NCBI RefSeq assembly: GCF_000463015.1
Contig: NC_022247.1
Location: 5,731,262 to 5,795,261 of the forward strand
Direction of reading: 5' to 3'
DNA length: 64,000 nucleotides
Origin: Variovorax paradoxus B4
GTDB lineage: Bacteria > Pseudomonadota > Gammaproteobacteria > Burkholderiales > Burkholderiaceae_C
Below, piece by piece: positions 8,822 to 20,040 of this stretch. The notes under the pieces were generated by a model. It did not search any database. It was not told where the DNA came from and was given only the letters and a program-made list of their open reading frames with translations. The position numbers and the translations under genes are program-made. Each line of letters begins with the position of its first letter. Position 1 is the first letter of the stretch.

Positions 8822-8870
8822 TGGACGCCGTCCATTTTCTCTGGTATCTTTTGTGGACGGTGTACACAAC
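8822..8870. promoter_or_regulatory. inverted repeats before the VOC gene, operator-like
   Basis: TGGACGCCGTCCA (8822-8834) is a 13-base palindrome with one central base. A related imperfect repeat, TTGTG...CACAA, spans 8852-8870. Both share GTGGACG (8821-8827, 8853-8859). The spacing of about 32 bases, three helical turns, and the position 50-100 bases before the start at 8919 suggest two binding sites of one regulator, perhaps TetR-type. No regulator gene is adjacent. Confidence 0.5.
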
Positions 8871-8918
8871 ACACCGGCAAACATCCGATCCACTCTTCAT
8901 CGACACAGGAAGACAACC

Positions 8919-9341
8919 ATGGCCAACAAGCAGATCTTCGTGAACCTCGCCGTCAAGAACCTCGACAAGTCCAAGGCTTTCTTTGCCGCGCTGGGCTACA
9001 CCTTCAACGAGAAGTTCACCGACGCCAACGCCGCCTGCATGGTGATCCAGGAAGGCAGCATCCACGCCATGCTGCTGGTGGAAGACTTCTTCAAGACCTT
9101 CACGAGCAAGAGCCTCACCGACACCAGCAAGAGCACCGAGGTGCTGCTGTGCCTCTCGTGCGAAAGCCGCGCCGAGGTCGACGAAATGGTGGCCAAGGCG
9201 GTGGCCGCGGGCGGCACGGTGCCGCGCGAGCCGCAGGACTATGGCTTCATGTACGGCCACGGCTTCCAGGACATCGACGGCCACCTGTGGGAGCTGATGT
9301 ACATGGACCCGAACGCCGAAGTGCCGCATCAGAACGCGTGA
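8919..9341 (+). CDS. VOC (glyoxalase/bleomycin resistance) family protein
   Basis: A 140-residue single-chain VOC protein with two beta-alpha-beta-beta-beta units: FVNLAVKNLDKSKAFFAALGY opens the first, and EVLLCLSC to YGFMYGHGFQDIDGHLWELMYMD closes the second. The metal-ligand positions of the C-terminal half (H and E in DGHLWELMY) are kept, but FVNLAV lacks the usual first histidine, so the metal site may be incomplete. Relatives of this length are annotated as lactoylglutathione lyase-like or extradiol dioxygenase-like proteins without proven substrate. AGGAAGA precedes the ATG. The palindromes upstream suggest inducible expression. Confidence 0.85.
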   Translation: MANKQIFVNLAVKNLDKSKAFFAALGYTFNEKFTDANAACMVIQEGSIHAMLLVEDFFKTFTSKSLTDTSKSTEVLLCLSCESRAEVDEMVAKAVAAGGTVPREPQDYGFMYGHGFQDIDGHLWELMYMDPNAEVPHQNA

Positions 9342-9499
9342 TGCCGCGCTGCTGAAGCACACGAACGATGCCCATCGTTCCATATGCGCTCCTCACTGTT
9401 GCGAGGAAGGCACCTTCCTTAAAGCCCGTACGCCCCGATATTCGAGAAAGCAGCGTCGCCGCGCATTCGGCGACGCGCCCAACCGAAAGGAATACCGAG

Positions 9500-10594
9500 G
9501 TGTCCAGCAACAGCATCGACAACAACAGCAGCATCGAGGAAGGCCGCAGCCCCGTCCTGCAGGTGAGCCCGCTCGGCTTCCCGTGGCAGACGATCGACCC
9601 GTTCCTGTTCTGCGTCTATCACGACGACGCCTATCCGAAGGCCAACGCGCAGATGGGGCCCGAGGCCCCGCTGGCGGGCCGCCAGATCGGCCAGGACTTC
9701 AGCCGCAAGGACGGCTGGAGCATGTACCACGGCGACACGGTGCCGGGCTTTCCCTCGCATCCGCACCGGGGCTTCGAGACGGTGACCATCGTGCGCAAGG
9801 GGCTGGTCGACCATTCCGATTCGCTGGGCGCCACCGCGCGTTTCGGCGGCGGCGACGTGCAGTGGCTCACGGCCGGCAAGGGCATCGTGCATTCGGAGAT
9901 GTTTCCGCTGCTCGATGCAAACGCGCCGAATCCGCTGGAACTGTTCCAGATCTGGCTCAACCTGCCGGCCAAAAGCAAGATGGCCGAGCCGCACTTCACG
10001 ATGTTCTGGTCGGAGGCCATTCCGCACTTTGCGTCCGACGACGCGGCGGGCGGCCGCACCGAGGTCGCGGTGATCGCGGGCCGGTTCGGCGGCACTGCCG
10101 CGGACGGCGGACAGGCGCCGATCCACCCGCTGTCGCCGCCGCCCGATTCATGGGCCGCGCAGGCCGATGCCGACGTGGCGATCTGGACCCTCAAGATGAC
10201 GCCCGGCGCGCAATGGACGCTGCCTGCCGCCGCGGGCGAAGGCACGCGGCGCATGCTGTACTTCTTCAAGGGCGCCGTGGCGACCATCGCAGGCCGGCGC
10301 GTGGAAGGCCCGGCCGCCATCGAACTGCGCGCCGACACGGCCGTCGAACTGCGCAATGGCGACGAAGAGCCGGGCGAATTCCTGCTGCTGCAGGGACGCC
10401 CCATTGCCGAGCCGGTGGCGCAATACGGTCCGTTCGTGATGAATACGCAGGCCGAGATCAGCCAGACGCTGGCCGACTACCGCCGCACGCAGTTCGGCGG
10501 CTGGCCCTGGAGCGATCCGGCGCCGGTGCATGGCCACGATGCCGCGCGCTTTGCGCGGCACCCCGGCGGGCGCGAGGAAACGCCGCGGGCTTGA
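9500..10594 (+). CDS. pirin family protein
   Basis: A 364-residue bicupin pirin. The iron ligands of the N-terminal cupin are visible as HPHRGFE (two His) and GKGIVHSEM (His and Glu). LSVDH-type spacing is preserved in HSDSLG and FGGGDVQWLTAGKG. The C-terminal cupin follows GAQWTLPAAAGEG and ends with GPFVMNTQAEISQTLADY. Some bacterial pirins show quercetinase-like activity; the role here is unknown. The frame is open from 9368, but I chose GTG at 9500 because AAAGGA precedes it and the extra 44 residues are not pirin-like. Convergent with the YciI gene. Confidence 0.85.
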   Translation: MSSNSIDNNSSIEEGRSPVLQVSPLGFPWQTIDPFLFCVYHDDAYPKANAQMGPEAPLAGRQIGQDFSRKDGWSMYHGDTVPGFPSHPHRGFETVTIVRKGLVDHSDSLGATARFGGGDVQWLTAGKGIVHSEMFPLLDANAPNPLELFQIWLNLPAKSKMAEPHFTMFWSEAIPHFASDDAAGGRTEVAVIAGRFGGTAADGGQAPIHPLSPPPDSWAAQADADVAIWTLKMTPGAQWTLPAAAGEGTRRMLYFFKGAVATIAGRRVEGPAAIELRADTAVELRNGDEEPGEFLLLQGRPIAEPVAQYGPFVMNTQAEISQTLADYRRTQFGGWPWSDPAPVHGHDAARFARHPGGREETPRA

Positions 10595-10616
10595 AACAAC
10601 ACGCGGCCTGGAGGCC

Positions 10617-10907
10617 TCAAAGCGCCTTGAGGATCTCGGTCGCGGGTGCGGTCATGCTGGGCACGAACTCGATCACGTGCGTGCTGGCCACACCGCTCTG
10701 CACGAACGGGTCGCGTGCCAGCACCGCATCGAGCGCAGCCCGGTCGCCCGAGCGCGCGAAGATCACGCCGCCCTTGCGCGGCACCTGCCGGCCCGAGGCC
10801 AGGAACAGTCCGCTCTGGTAGTGCTTTCGCAGCCACGCCATGTGCCCATCCATCAACGCATCGAGCTCTTCAAGCGGACGGATGTAGGTGAGAGTGACGA
10901 TGAACAT
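10617..10907 (-). CDS. YciI-like protein
   Basis: A 96-residue single-domain YCII protein with a ferredoxin-like fold: FIVTLTYIRPLEELDALMDGHMAWL, then SGRQVPRKGGVIFARSGDRAALDAVL. The family is named for E. coli YciI; some members are dehydrochlorinase-like or Fe-chelate-like, but the function is generally unknown. The ATG at 10907 was chosen over an upstream ATG at 10964, because family members begin directly with the first beta strand. Confidence 0.85.
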   Translation of the reverse strand: MFIVTLTYIRPLEELDALMDGHMAWLRKHYQSGLFLASGRQVPRKGGVIFARSGDRAALDAVLARDPFVQSGVASTHVIEFVPSMTAPATEILKAL

Positions 10908-11053
10908 GGCAACGGCGGCAAGTGAATCGGGAGGCTCCGATCGTATGGCCTGAAGCACGGGCATTCCATGACCAGAAGTAACGGAGTGATCCAGGTTTTA
11001 CGGCTTTCTGCTACCGTCTTTTTGTTGCCCTCAACTGCAAAGGAGAGTCGCCC

Positions 11054-12124
11054 ATGCCGCTTCGCTCGCCGGGCCTTTTGCCGCCCAGCTTCGTACCGCC
11101 GTACCTGCTGGACCGGCTGGCGGAACATGCCAGCGCACATGCCAGGGCAAGGGCGGCGCAGACGCTGATGATCGACCGCCAGCAACGCGGCCTTCGCGAG
11201 GCGGTGGCCGCGCAGGGCGTGTCGTCGGGCCCCGCGCCCAGCTACGTGCGGCGCGCTTCGCCCGCACGCGCCATCCACGACGCGGAGCACACCATGAGCC
11301 TGCCCGGCAGGCTGGTGCGCGCCGAAGGGCAGGCCGCCACCGGCGACGTTGCCGCCGACGAGGCCTACGACTACCTGGGCGCCACCTACCGCCTCTACCA
11401 CGACATCTACGAGCGCGACTCCATCGACGGCGCGGGCCTGCCGCTGACCGGCAGCGTGCACTACGGCAACGACTACGACAACGCCTTCTGGAACGGCAGG
11501 CAGATGGTGTTCGGCGACGGCGACGGCGAGGTCATGAACCGCTTCACCATTGCGGTGGACATCATCGGCCACGAGCTCACGCACGGCGTGATCGACCACG
11601 AGTCGGGCCTGGTCTACCAGGGGCAGCCGGGCGCGCTCAACGAGTCGATCTGCGACGTGTTCGGCGCCCTGGTCAAGCAGCACCTGCTGAAGCAGACGGC
11701 GCAGCAGGCCGACTGGCTGGTGGGCGCGGGGCTCTTCACCGGCAAGGTGAAGGCCCGCGCACTGCGCTCGATGGCCGAGCCCGGAACGGCCTACGACGAC
11801 CCGGTGCTGGGCAAGGACCCGCAGCCTGCCCACATGAAAGACTTTGTCGCCACGCGGCAGGACAATGGCGGCGTGCACATCAATTCCGGCATTCCGAACC
11901 GCGCCTTTCATCTCGCTGCCACGGCCATCCAGGGCCCGGCATGGGAGACGGCCGGCCGCGTCTGGTACGACACGGTGTGCGACCGGCGGCTGCACAAAGA
12001 CGCCGATTTCCTGGCCTTTGCACAGCTCAGCGTGGAAAATGCGGCCAGGCGCTTCGGCGCCGACAGCGCGGCGCACAAGGCCGTTGGCGCCGCGTGGAAC
12101 ACCGTGGGAGTCACACCATCATGA
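11054..12124 (+). CDS. protealysin-like M4 zinc metallopeptidase
   Basis: A 356-residue thermolysin-family peptidase. HELTH at 173-177 supplies two zinc histidines and the catalytic glutamate, E197 in ALNESICDVFG is the third ligand, and H275 in NGGVHINSGIPN is the transition-state histidine. There is no signal peptide. Instead there is a short N-terminal propeptide with PPYLL at 15-19, the hallmark of protealysin-type precursors, which lack the long FTP/PepSY propeptide of secreted thermolysins. Precursors of this type remove their own propeptide and may act inside the cell or leave by an unknown route. AAAGGAGA precedes the ATG. The stop overlaps the start of the emfourin-like gene (ATGA), so enzyme and inhibitor are made together. 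Confidence 0.93.
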   Translation: MPLRSPGLLPPSFVPPYLLDRLAEHASAHARARAAQTLMIDRQQRGLREAVAAQGVSSGPAPSYVRRASPARAIHDAEHTMSLPGRLVRAEGQAATGDVAADEAYDYLGATYRLYHDIYERDSIDGAGLPLTGSVHYGNDYDNAFWNGRQMVFGDGDGEVMNRFTIAVDIIGHELTHGVIDHESGLVYQGQPGALNESICDVFGALVKQHLLKQTAQQADWLVGAGLFTGKVKARALRSMAEPGTAYDDPVLGKDPQPAHMKDFVATRQDNGGVHINSGIPNRAFHLAATAIQGPAWETAGRVWYDTVCDRRLHKDADFLAFAQLSVENAARRFGADSAAHKAVGAAWNTVGVTPS

Positions 12125-12462
12125 TTCAGCTTCCGCCCCTGGACCAGGCCTCCATCGTGCGCGTGACGCGCGAGGGCGGCGTGGCCTACGTGCCGGGCCT
12201 TTCGCGCCCGCGCAGCTACCAGCTGGGCAACTGCAGCGAGGAACTGCGCCAGCAGATCGGCGAGGCGCTGCAAAGCGCCGCGCCGCATGCGGAGCAGCGC
12301 GACGGCCCCGGTTCGCCGGGCGGCGACCAGCGCTTCTACCGCGTGGAAGTGGTGGTGGAAAGCGCCACCTCCCATTCGGGTTCTTCGGTCAGCTTCGAGG
12401 TGCCCGAGAACGAGGCGCCCGAGGCGCTGGTGCACCTCTGGAAAGACGCGGCCGACCGCTGA
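12121..12462 (+). CDS. emfourin-like inhibitor of the M4 peptidase
   Basis: A 113-residue protein translated through an ATGA overlap with the protealysin-like gene. The core SIVRVTREGGVAYVPGL followed by a polar helix (SEELRQQIGEAL), an edge strand RFYRVEVVVES and a C-terminal ALVHLWKDA helix fits the small protein encoded beside protealysin genes, known in Serratia as emfourin, a slow tight-binding inhibitor of its partner peptidase. Identification rests on operon position and the REGG...PG motif; I could not align it. It has no signal peptide, so it should act in the cytoplasm, keeping the peptidase inactive before release. Confidence 0.75.
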   Translation: MIQLPPLDQASIVRVTREGGVAYVPGLSRPRSYQLGNCSEELRQQIGEALQSAAPHAEQRDGPGSPGGDQRFYRVEVVVESATSHSGSSVSFEVPENEAPEALVHLWKDAADR

Positions 12463-12489
12463 GGCGCGCGGTGCGGCTTCTTCTTCGAA

Positions 12490-13818
12490 TCAAAGGCCGC
12501 CGAGCACCGTCGACGCCACCAGCCACACGTTGGCCGCGCTGATCACGCCGAACAGGCCCCAGGCCAGCAGCCTGACCAGCGTGCCGTTGGCAAAGCCGCC
12601 CATCAGCGCGCGGCTGCTCGTGAAGCGGATCAGCGGCCACATCGCGAACGGCAGCTGGAAGCTCAGCACCACCTGGCTCAGCACCAGCATCTTGCCCACG
12701 CCGCCATCGCCGAACCACCAGACCCCCAGAAAGGCCGGCCCGAGCGCCAGCGCCCGCGTGATCAGCCGGCGCTGCCAGCACGGGATCTTCAGGTCGAGAA
12801 ACCCTTCCATGATGATCTGGCCCGCAATGGTGCCGGTGAAGGTCGAGCTCTGGCCCGAGGCCAGCAGCGCAATGCCGAACAGCGTGGCGGCAAACGCGCT
12901 GCCCACGATGGGCTCGATGAGCCGGTAGGCGTCGTCGATCTCGGTCACCTCCACATGGCCGGTGCTGTGGAAGGCACTGGCCGCCAGCACCATGATGGCC
13001 GCGTTGACCAGCAGCGCGAGCGAGAGCGAGAACACCGCGTCGAAGGTGCAGAAGCGCACCGCCTCGCGCCGCGCCGCGTCGCTGTCGGCCACCAGCCGGG
13101 TCTGCACGATGGATGAATGCAGGTACAGGTTGTGCGGCATCACCGTGGCGCCCACCACGCCGATCGCAAGGTACAGCGCGCCGGGCTGCTGCAGCCGCTC
13201 GAAGCTGGGTGCGAAGCCCATTGCCACGCCGAACCAGTGGGGCTGCGACATCGCGAGCTCCACCACGAAGCAGCCCGCGATGGTGCCCACCAGCCCGAGC
13301 ACGATCGCCTCGACGCGCCGGAAGCCCGCGCCCTGGAGCCCCAGCACGAGCAGCGTGTCGAACGCCGTGATGCCGATGCCGACCGGGATCGAGACGCCGA
13401 ACAGCAGGTGCAATGCGAGCGCGCTGCCCAGCACCTCGGCCAGGTCGCAGGCCACGATGGCCAGCTCCGCGCCCAGCCACAAGAAGCGGCTCACGCGCGG
13501 CGAATAGTGCTCGCGGCAGGCGCGCGCCAGGTCTTTCTGCGCCACCAGGCCGAGCCGCACGCACAGCGTCTGCAGCAGCATGGCCGCCAGGCTCGCGAGC
13601 AGCACCACGAAGAGCAGGCCGTAGCCGAAGCGCGAGCCGGCCTCGATGTCGGTCGCCCAGTTGCCCGGGTCCATGTAGCCCACCGACACCAGGAGGCCGG
13701 GGCCCGCGTAGCGCAGCAGCTTCTTGCCGAAGGGCAGGTCCTGCGGGACCGCCACGCTGCCCTTGACTTCGGAGGGGCAGAACGGCGCGGTGGCCGTGCG
13801 GGGCAGGGGAAAGAACAT
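12490..13818 (-). CDS. mntH: Nramp-family Mn(II)/divalent metal importer MntH
   Basis: A 442-residue proton-coupled metal importer with about 11 membrane helices. The TM1 metal site is DPGN (residues 50-53) and the TM6 site is ATVMPHN (M227, H229, N230), followed by LYLHSSIVQTR, all canonical for Nramp. It lacks a cleaved signal; about 35 residues precede TM1. It converges on the emfourin-like gene with 27 bases between. I see no metal riboswitch or clear MntR site in the 102 bases before its ATG. The Mn exporter candidate at 51.3 kb is its functional counterpart. Confidence 0.95.
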   Translation of the reverse strand: MFFPLPRTATAPFCPSEVKGSVAVPQDLPFGKKLLRYAGPGLLVSVGYMDPGNWATDIEAGSRFGYGLLFVVLLASLAAMLLQTLCVRLGLVAQKDLARACREHYSPRVSRFLWLGAELAIVACDLAEVLGSALALHLLFGVSIPVGIGITAFDTLLVLGLQGAGFRRVEAIVLGLVGTIAGCFVVELAMSQPHWFGVAMGFAPSFERLQQPGALYLAIGVVGATVMPHNLYLHSSIVQTRLVADSDAARREAVRFCTFDAVFSLSLALLVNAAIMVLAASAFHSTGHVEVTEIDDAYRLIEPIVGSAFAATLFGIALLASGQSSTFTGTIAGQIIMEGFLDLKIPCWQRRLITRALALGPAFLGVWWFGDGGVGKMLVLSQVVLSFQLPFAMWPLIRFTSSRALMGGFANGTLVRLLAWGLFGVISAANVWLVASTVLGGL

Positions 13819-13920
13819 GCGGGCGATGATAGGGTCGCGCGCGGGACCGCTGGCCGAGCGGCCGGTCTTTTAGATTCGGCGGTCCCATTCCACACACATG
13901 CAACAACGGAGCTTTTTTCC

Positions 13921-14229
13921 ATGATCCACGTCGTCGCCGTCATCACCGCCAAGCCGGGCCAGCGCGCCAGCCTGCTCGAAGCCTTTGCCGCCAACCGCGC
14001 GGCCGTGCTGGCCGAGGAGGGCTGCATCGAGTACGGCGCCACGGTCGACGCCGCGGGCGTGCCGGCATCGAAGGCCAGCTTCGGGCCCGACACCTTCGTG
14101 GTAATCGAAAAGTGGGAAACGCTGGCCCACCTGCAAGCCCATGCGGCGGCACCGCACATGGCGGCCCACGGCGCGAAGACGAAGGAGCTGGTCCAGAGCA
14201 AGCTGATCCACGTGCTCGAACCGGTCTGA
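13921..14229 (+). CDS. ABM-family putative quinol monooxygenase (YgiN-like)
   Basis: A 102-residue dimeric alpha-beta barrel protein of the antibiotic biosynthesis monooxygenase family. IHVVAVITAKPGQRASLLEAF, then EEGCIEYGATVDA, FVVIEKWETLAHLQAHAAAPHM and a final strand are in the standard order. Relatives such as YgiN act on quinols; others are of unknown function. CGGAG lies about ten bases before the ATG. It is divergent from mntH. Confidence 0.85.
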   Translation: MIHVVAVITAKPGQRASLLEAFAANRAAVLAEEGCIEYGATVDAAGVPASKASFGPDTFVVIEKWETLAHLQAHAAAPHMAAHGAKTKELVQSKLIHVLEPV

Positions 14230-14305
14230 AAATCGGCCTTCGCGCGCGGCGCAATGCCTGCTACCCTCGCGCCGGGATCAGGCATCCCGAGGAGGGACTC
14301 AAGGC

Positions 14306-14902
14306 ATGGCGATCTTCTTCAGACCGCAGGGTGTGCGCCTGCGCGCTTTCACCGCAACGCTCTGCGCATCGGCCGCGGTGGTGCTGGCGTCCGGCTGCGC
14401 ACAGCTCGCCGCGCCGCCCTATGCGGCCGACTACGAGGCGCTCGACCGGCTCGAAGCCGCGCGCCCCGGCATGGTGGCGCTCGCGAAGGTGCAGCCTACC
14501 GATCCGAACGACAGCATCAACACCCTGAGCCTGCGCCGCGCGAAGCTGCTTTCGCCCAGCGGCACCTTCGCGCAATACCTGGAAGACGCACTGATGCGCG
14601 ACCTGGGAGAGATATCGGCCTACGACCCCAAGGCCCAGACCCGCATCGCGGCGCGGATACTCGTCAATGAACTCGACCTTGGCGTGATCAACGGCACCGG
14701 CCGCATGGACGTGGAGGTGGTCGTGACGCGCGCGTCCGCGCAAAGGCTGCGCAAGACCTACCGCGGCGAGCTGGCCTTCGATTCGAGCTACGCCAACATC
14801 GTGGCCGTGCCCGCCGGACAGGCCGCCTATCCGAGGCTGGTGCGCGCGCTGCTGCGCCAGGTGTACGCCGATCCGCAGTTCATCGCGGCCATTGCGCCCT
14901 AG
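14306..14902 (+). CDS. outer-membrane lipoprotein of unknown function
   Basis: A 198-residue lipoprotein precursor: a charged N-terminus, a hydrophobic core and the lipobox LASGC at about residue 31, so the mature protein starts CAQLAAPPYAADY. The mature part has a predicted alpha/beta pattern with LEDALMRDLGEISAYDP and repeated strands IAARILVNELDLG and DVEVVVTRASA, reminiscent of the DUF4410-type or LptE-like lipoproteins that present a beta layer, but I do not recognise a family. GGAGGG precedes the ATG. It is followed after 29 bases by a second lipoprotein of the same size and plan, and the two are probably cotranscribed. Confidence 0.8.
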   Translation: MAIFFRPQGVRLRAFTATLCASAAVVLASGCAQLAAPPYAADYEALDRLEAARPGMVALAKVQPTDPNDSINTLSLRRAKLLSPSGTFAQYLEDALMRDLGEISAYDPKAQTRIAARILVNELDLGVINGTGRMDVEVVVTRASAQRLRKTYRGELAFDSSYANIVAVPAGQAAYPRLVRALLRQVYADPQFIAAIAP

Positions 14903-14931
14903 CCACAGCCATCGCCGGAGAAAGCCGCACC

Positions 14932-15528
14932 ATGCCATTTCTTTTTTCTTCGACCGCGCGCCTGTTTGCCGCGGCGATCCTGACGGCCTTGCTGGCAGCC
15001 TGCGCCCATCCGATCACGATGATCACGGAAACCGCACCGCCGCGGTCGCAGGCCCGCCTGCTCCCGAAGAAGGTGGCGTACGTGATGACCGACGCCCAGC
15101 GCGACCAGCAGGTGACCACCGCCGGCGGCAGCGGCGACCGCGTGAGCTACTACCCGTACCGCGACCTCGAAAAGTCGATCCGCGACGCGCTGCGCGCGGT
15201 CTACCGCGACGTCGTCGTGCTGCGCACCGCCGGCGATGCCAAGGCCAACGAGGCGGCGGGCGTGTCGCTGGTGTTCACGCCGCAGATCAAGACCGATTCG
15301 AGCTCGTCCTCGTGGATCACCTGGCCGCCCACGTCGTTCACCGCCGAGGTGAGCTGCGTGGTGAGCGATGCCGCCGGCGCCGAGGTCACGCGCGTGCGCG
15401 CGGTCGGCAACGGCACGGCGGAGTTCGGCGAATTCAACGGCGACTACGGGCTCGCCGCCCGGCGCGCCGCGACCCGGTTGACTTCGCAGCTCAGCAGCGA
15501 GATCCGGAGGAACGAGAAGCTGCGCTGA
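14932..15528 (+). CDS. second outer-membrane lipoprotein of unknown function
   Basis: A 198-residue lipoprotein precursor with lipobox LLAAC at about residue 24 (mature start CAHPITMI). The mature part has VAYVMTDAQRDQQVTT, YYPYRDLEKSIRDALRAVYRDVVVL and VSLVFTPQIKTDSSS, an alpha/beta layout similar to its upstream neighbour, and a tail with RLTSQLSSEIRRNEKLR. Equal length, adjacent position and similar plan suggest an old duplication or a heteromeric envelope pair. No recognised catalytic residues. The gene ends 74 bases before the stop of the convergent gap gene; the hairpin at 15560-15579 lies between them. Confidence 0.8.
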   Translation: MPFLFSSTARLFAAAILTALLAACAHPITMITETAPPRSQARLLPKKVAYVMTDAQRDQQVTTAGGSGDRVSYYPYRDLEKSIRDALRAVYRDVVVLRTAGDAKANEAAGVSLVFTPQIKTDSSSSSWITWPPTSFTAEVSCVVSDAAGAEVTRVRAVGNGTAEFGEFNGDYGLAARRAATRLTSQLSSEIRRNEKLR

Positions 15529-15555
15529 GGCATTGCCTCAGCCGGCACGCCCATG

Positions 15556-15579
15556 AAAAAACGCGCCCGAGGGCGCGTT
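15556..15579 (-). terminator. intrinsic terminator of gap
   Basis: AACGCGCC (15560-15567) pairs with GGCGCGTT (15572-15579) around CGAG. On the minus strand the stem is followed by a run of T (A at 15556-15561 on the plus strand). It lies 24 bases past the gap stop and would also stop transcripts arriving from the lipoprotein pair, less efficiently. Confidence 0.85.
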
Positions 15580-15602
15580 CTTGTTGCCGAGTCCGCGAAG
15601 CC

Positions 15603-18778
<3,176 letters not shown>

Positions 18779-18913
18779 GGGCGGTGGACTTTCGGGGAAT
18801 GTGGATTGGGGGGAACCCGCGATTTTACCGGGCTCGCTCCAACCCCCTCCGATACGGCCTGAACACCCGACTGATGTTCTTTGGCGACACCCGGACTGCT
18901 AGAGTTGCCACCC

Positions 18914-19294
18914 ATGCACGGGCTGCACCTCACCGCCGATCTCCACGACTGCCAATGCGCGATGCAATGGCTCACCGACAAGGAGGCGCTCGGCGCCGTA
19001 TGCGTCAAGGCGGCGACGGCGGCCGGGCTGCAGCCGGTGGGCAAGCTGGTCCATGGTTTTCCGGCCACGCCCCAAGGGCCGGGCGGGGTCACGGCCACCG
19101 TGCTGCTGGCCGAATCGCACCTGTGCATCCACACCTGGCCCGAACAGCGCGGCGCCACGCTCGACGTGTATGTGTGCAACTTCGGCGGCGACCATTCGGC
19201 CAAGGCGCATGCGCTGATGGAATGCCTGGTCGCGCTTTTCCAGCCCCGCCACAGCGAACGCAACGAATTGCTGCGCGGCCAGGTGGCGGCTTGA
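18914..19294 (+). CDS. speD: S-adenosylmethionine decarboxylase proenzyme, prokaryotic class 1B
   Basis: A 126-residue self-cleaving decarboxylase. S68 in LLAESHLCIHTWPE is the serine turned into the pyruvoyl cofactor on E67-S68 cleavage. H73 and C88 correspond to the processing and proton-donor residues of the Thermotoga-type enzyme. It makes decarboxylated SAM, the aminopropyl donor for polyamines. A TAGAGT box ends only 8 bases before the ATG and there is no ribosome site, suggesting a nearly leaderless mRNA. The partner aminopropyltransferase may be the membrane enzyme at 25457-27019; no arginine or ornithine decarboxylase is visible here. Confidence 0.92.
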   Translation: MHGLHLTADLHDCQCAMQWLTDKEALGAVCVKAATAAGLQPVGKLVHGFPATPQGPGGVTATVLLAESHLCIHTWPEQRGATLDVYVCNFGGDHSAKAHALMECLVALFQPRHSERNELLRGQVAA

Positions 19295-19320
19295 AGCCGG
19301 TGGCATCTTCTTTTTCTGCG

Positions 19321-20040
19321 GTGCGGGCGATGATCCTGGCCGCCGGCCGCGGCGAGCGCATGCGGCCGCTGACCGACAGCGTGCCCAAGCCTCTGCTCGA
19401 AGTGCGGGGCAAGCCGCTGATGCAATGGCCAATGGAGGCGCTGGCCGCCGGCGGGTTCACCGAAATGGTGGTCAACACGGCATGGCTCGGCGAGAAGATC
19501 TCCAGCCACTTCGGCCCCAAGCCCTTGCTGAATGGGCGCGACACGCTATCAATTTCATACTCCGACGAAGGCCGCGACTTCGGCGAAGCGCTGGAGACGG
19601 CCGGCGGCATCGTGCGCGCGCTGCCCCGCCTGGGCGAGGTTTTCTGGGTCGCGGCCGGCGACGTGTTCGCGCCGGATTTCGCCTTCACGCAGGCCTCGGT
19701 GGACCGCTTCGCGGCCAGCGGCAGGCTGGCGCACCTGTGGCTGGTGCCGAACCCGGCGCACAACCCGAAGGGCGATTTCGGCCTCTCCGCGGGCGGCCTG
19801 GCGCTCAATTCGGCGGCCGAGAAGTACACCTTCTCGACCATCGGCCTCTACAGGACCGCACTTTTCGCGCCGCCTTACTGCGACATTCCGGCCGGCAACC
19901 CGGCGGGCGCCAAAGCCCCGCTGGCACCGATCCTGCGCGCCGCGATGGACAATGAACTCGTGAGCGCCGAGCTCTACGCCGGTCCCTGGACCGATGTGGG
20001 AACGCCCGAACGGCTTCTTCAACTGAACACGCCAAGATGA
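19321..20040 (+). CDS. murU: sugar-1-phosphate nucleotidyltransferase, probable MurNAc-1-P uridylyltransferase MurU
   Basis: A 239-residue nucleotidyltransferase starting (from GTG) RAMILAAGRGERMRPLTD with VPKPLLEVRGKPLMQW next, the triphosphate-binding loop. WVAAGDVFAPDF holds the metal-binding aspartate. The short length without a left-handed helix domain fits MurU, which makes UDP-MurNAc in the Pseudomonas-type recycling bypass, as well as mannose-1-phosphate guanylyltransferases. The presence of amgK in the same window supports MurU. GTG at 19321 matches the usual MKAMILAAG start; ATG at 19330 is the alternative. It overlaps pepP by ATGA. Confidence 0.75.
   Translation: MRAMILAAGRGERMRPLTDSVPKPLLEVRGKPLMQWPMEALAAGGFTEMVVNTAWLGEKISSHFGPKPLLNGRDTLSISYSDEGRDFGEALETAGGIVRALPRLGEVFWVAAGDVFAPDFAFTQASVDRFAASGRLAHLWLVPNPAHNPKGDFGLSAGGLALNSAAEKYTFSTIGLYRTALFAPPYCDIPAGNPAGAKAPLAPILRAAMDNELVSAELYAGPWTDVGTPERLLQLNTPR

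Noticed and set aside
8822..8840. Palindrome TGGACGCCGTCCA followed by TTTTCT as amidase terminator
   Set aside because: The single central base cannot form a hairpin loop without melting the stem, and a related repeat downstream points to an operator.
9368..9499. 44-residue N-terminal extension of the pirin protein
   Set aside because: Not pirin-like, no ribosome site at 9368, while AAAGGA stands before the GTG at 9500.
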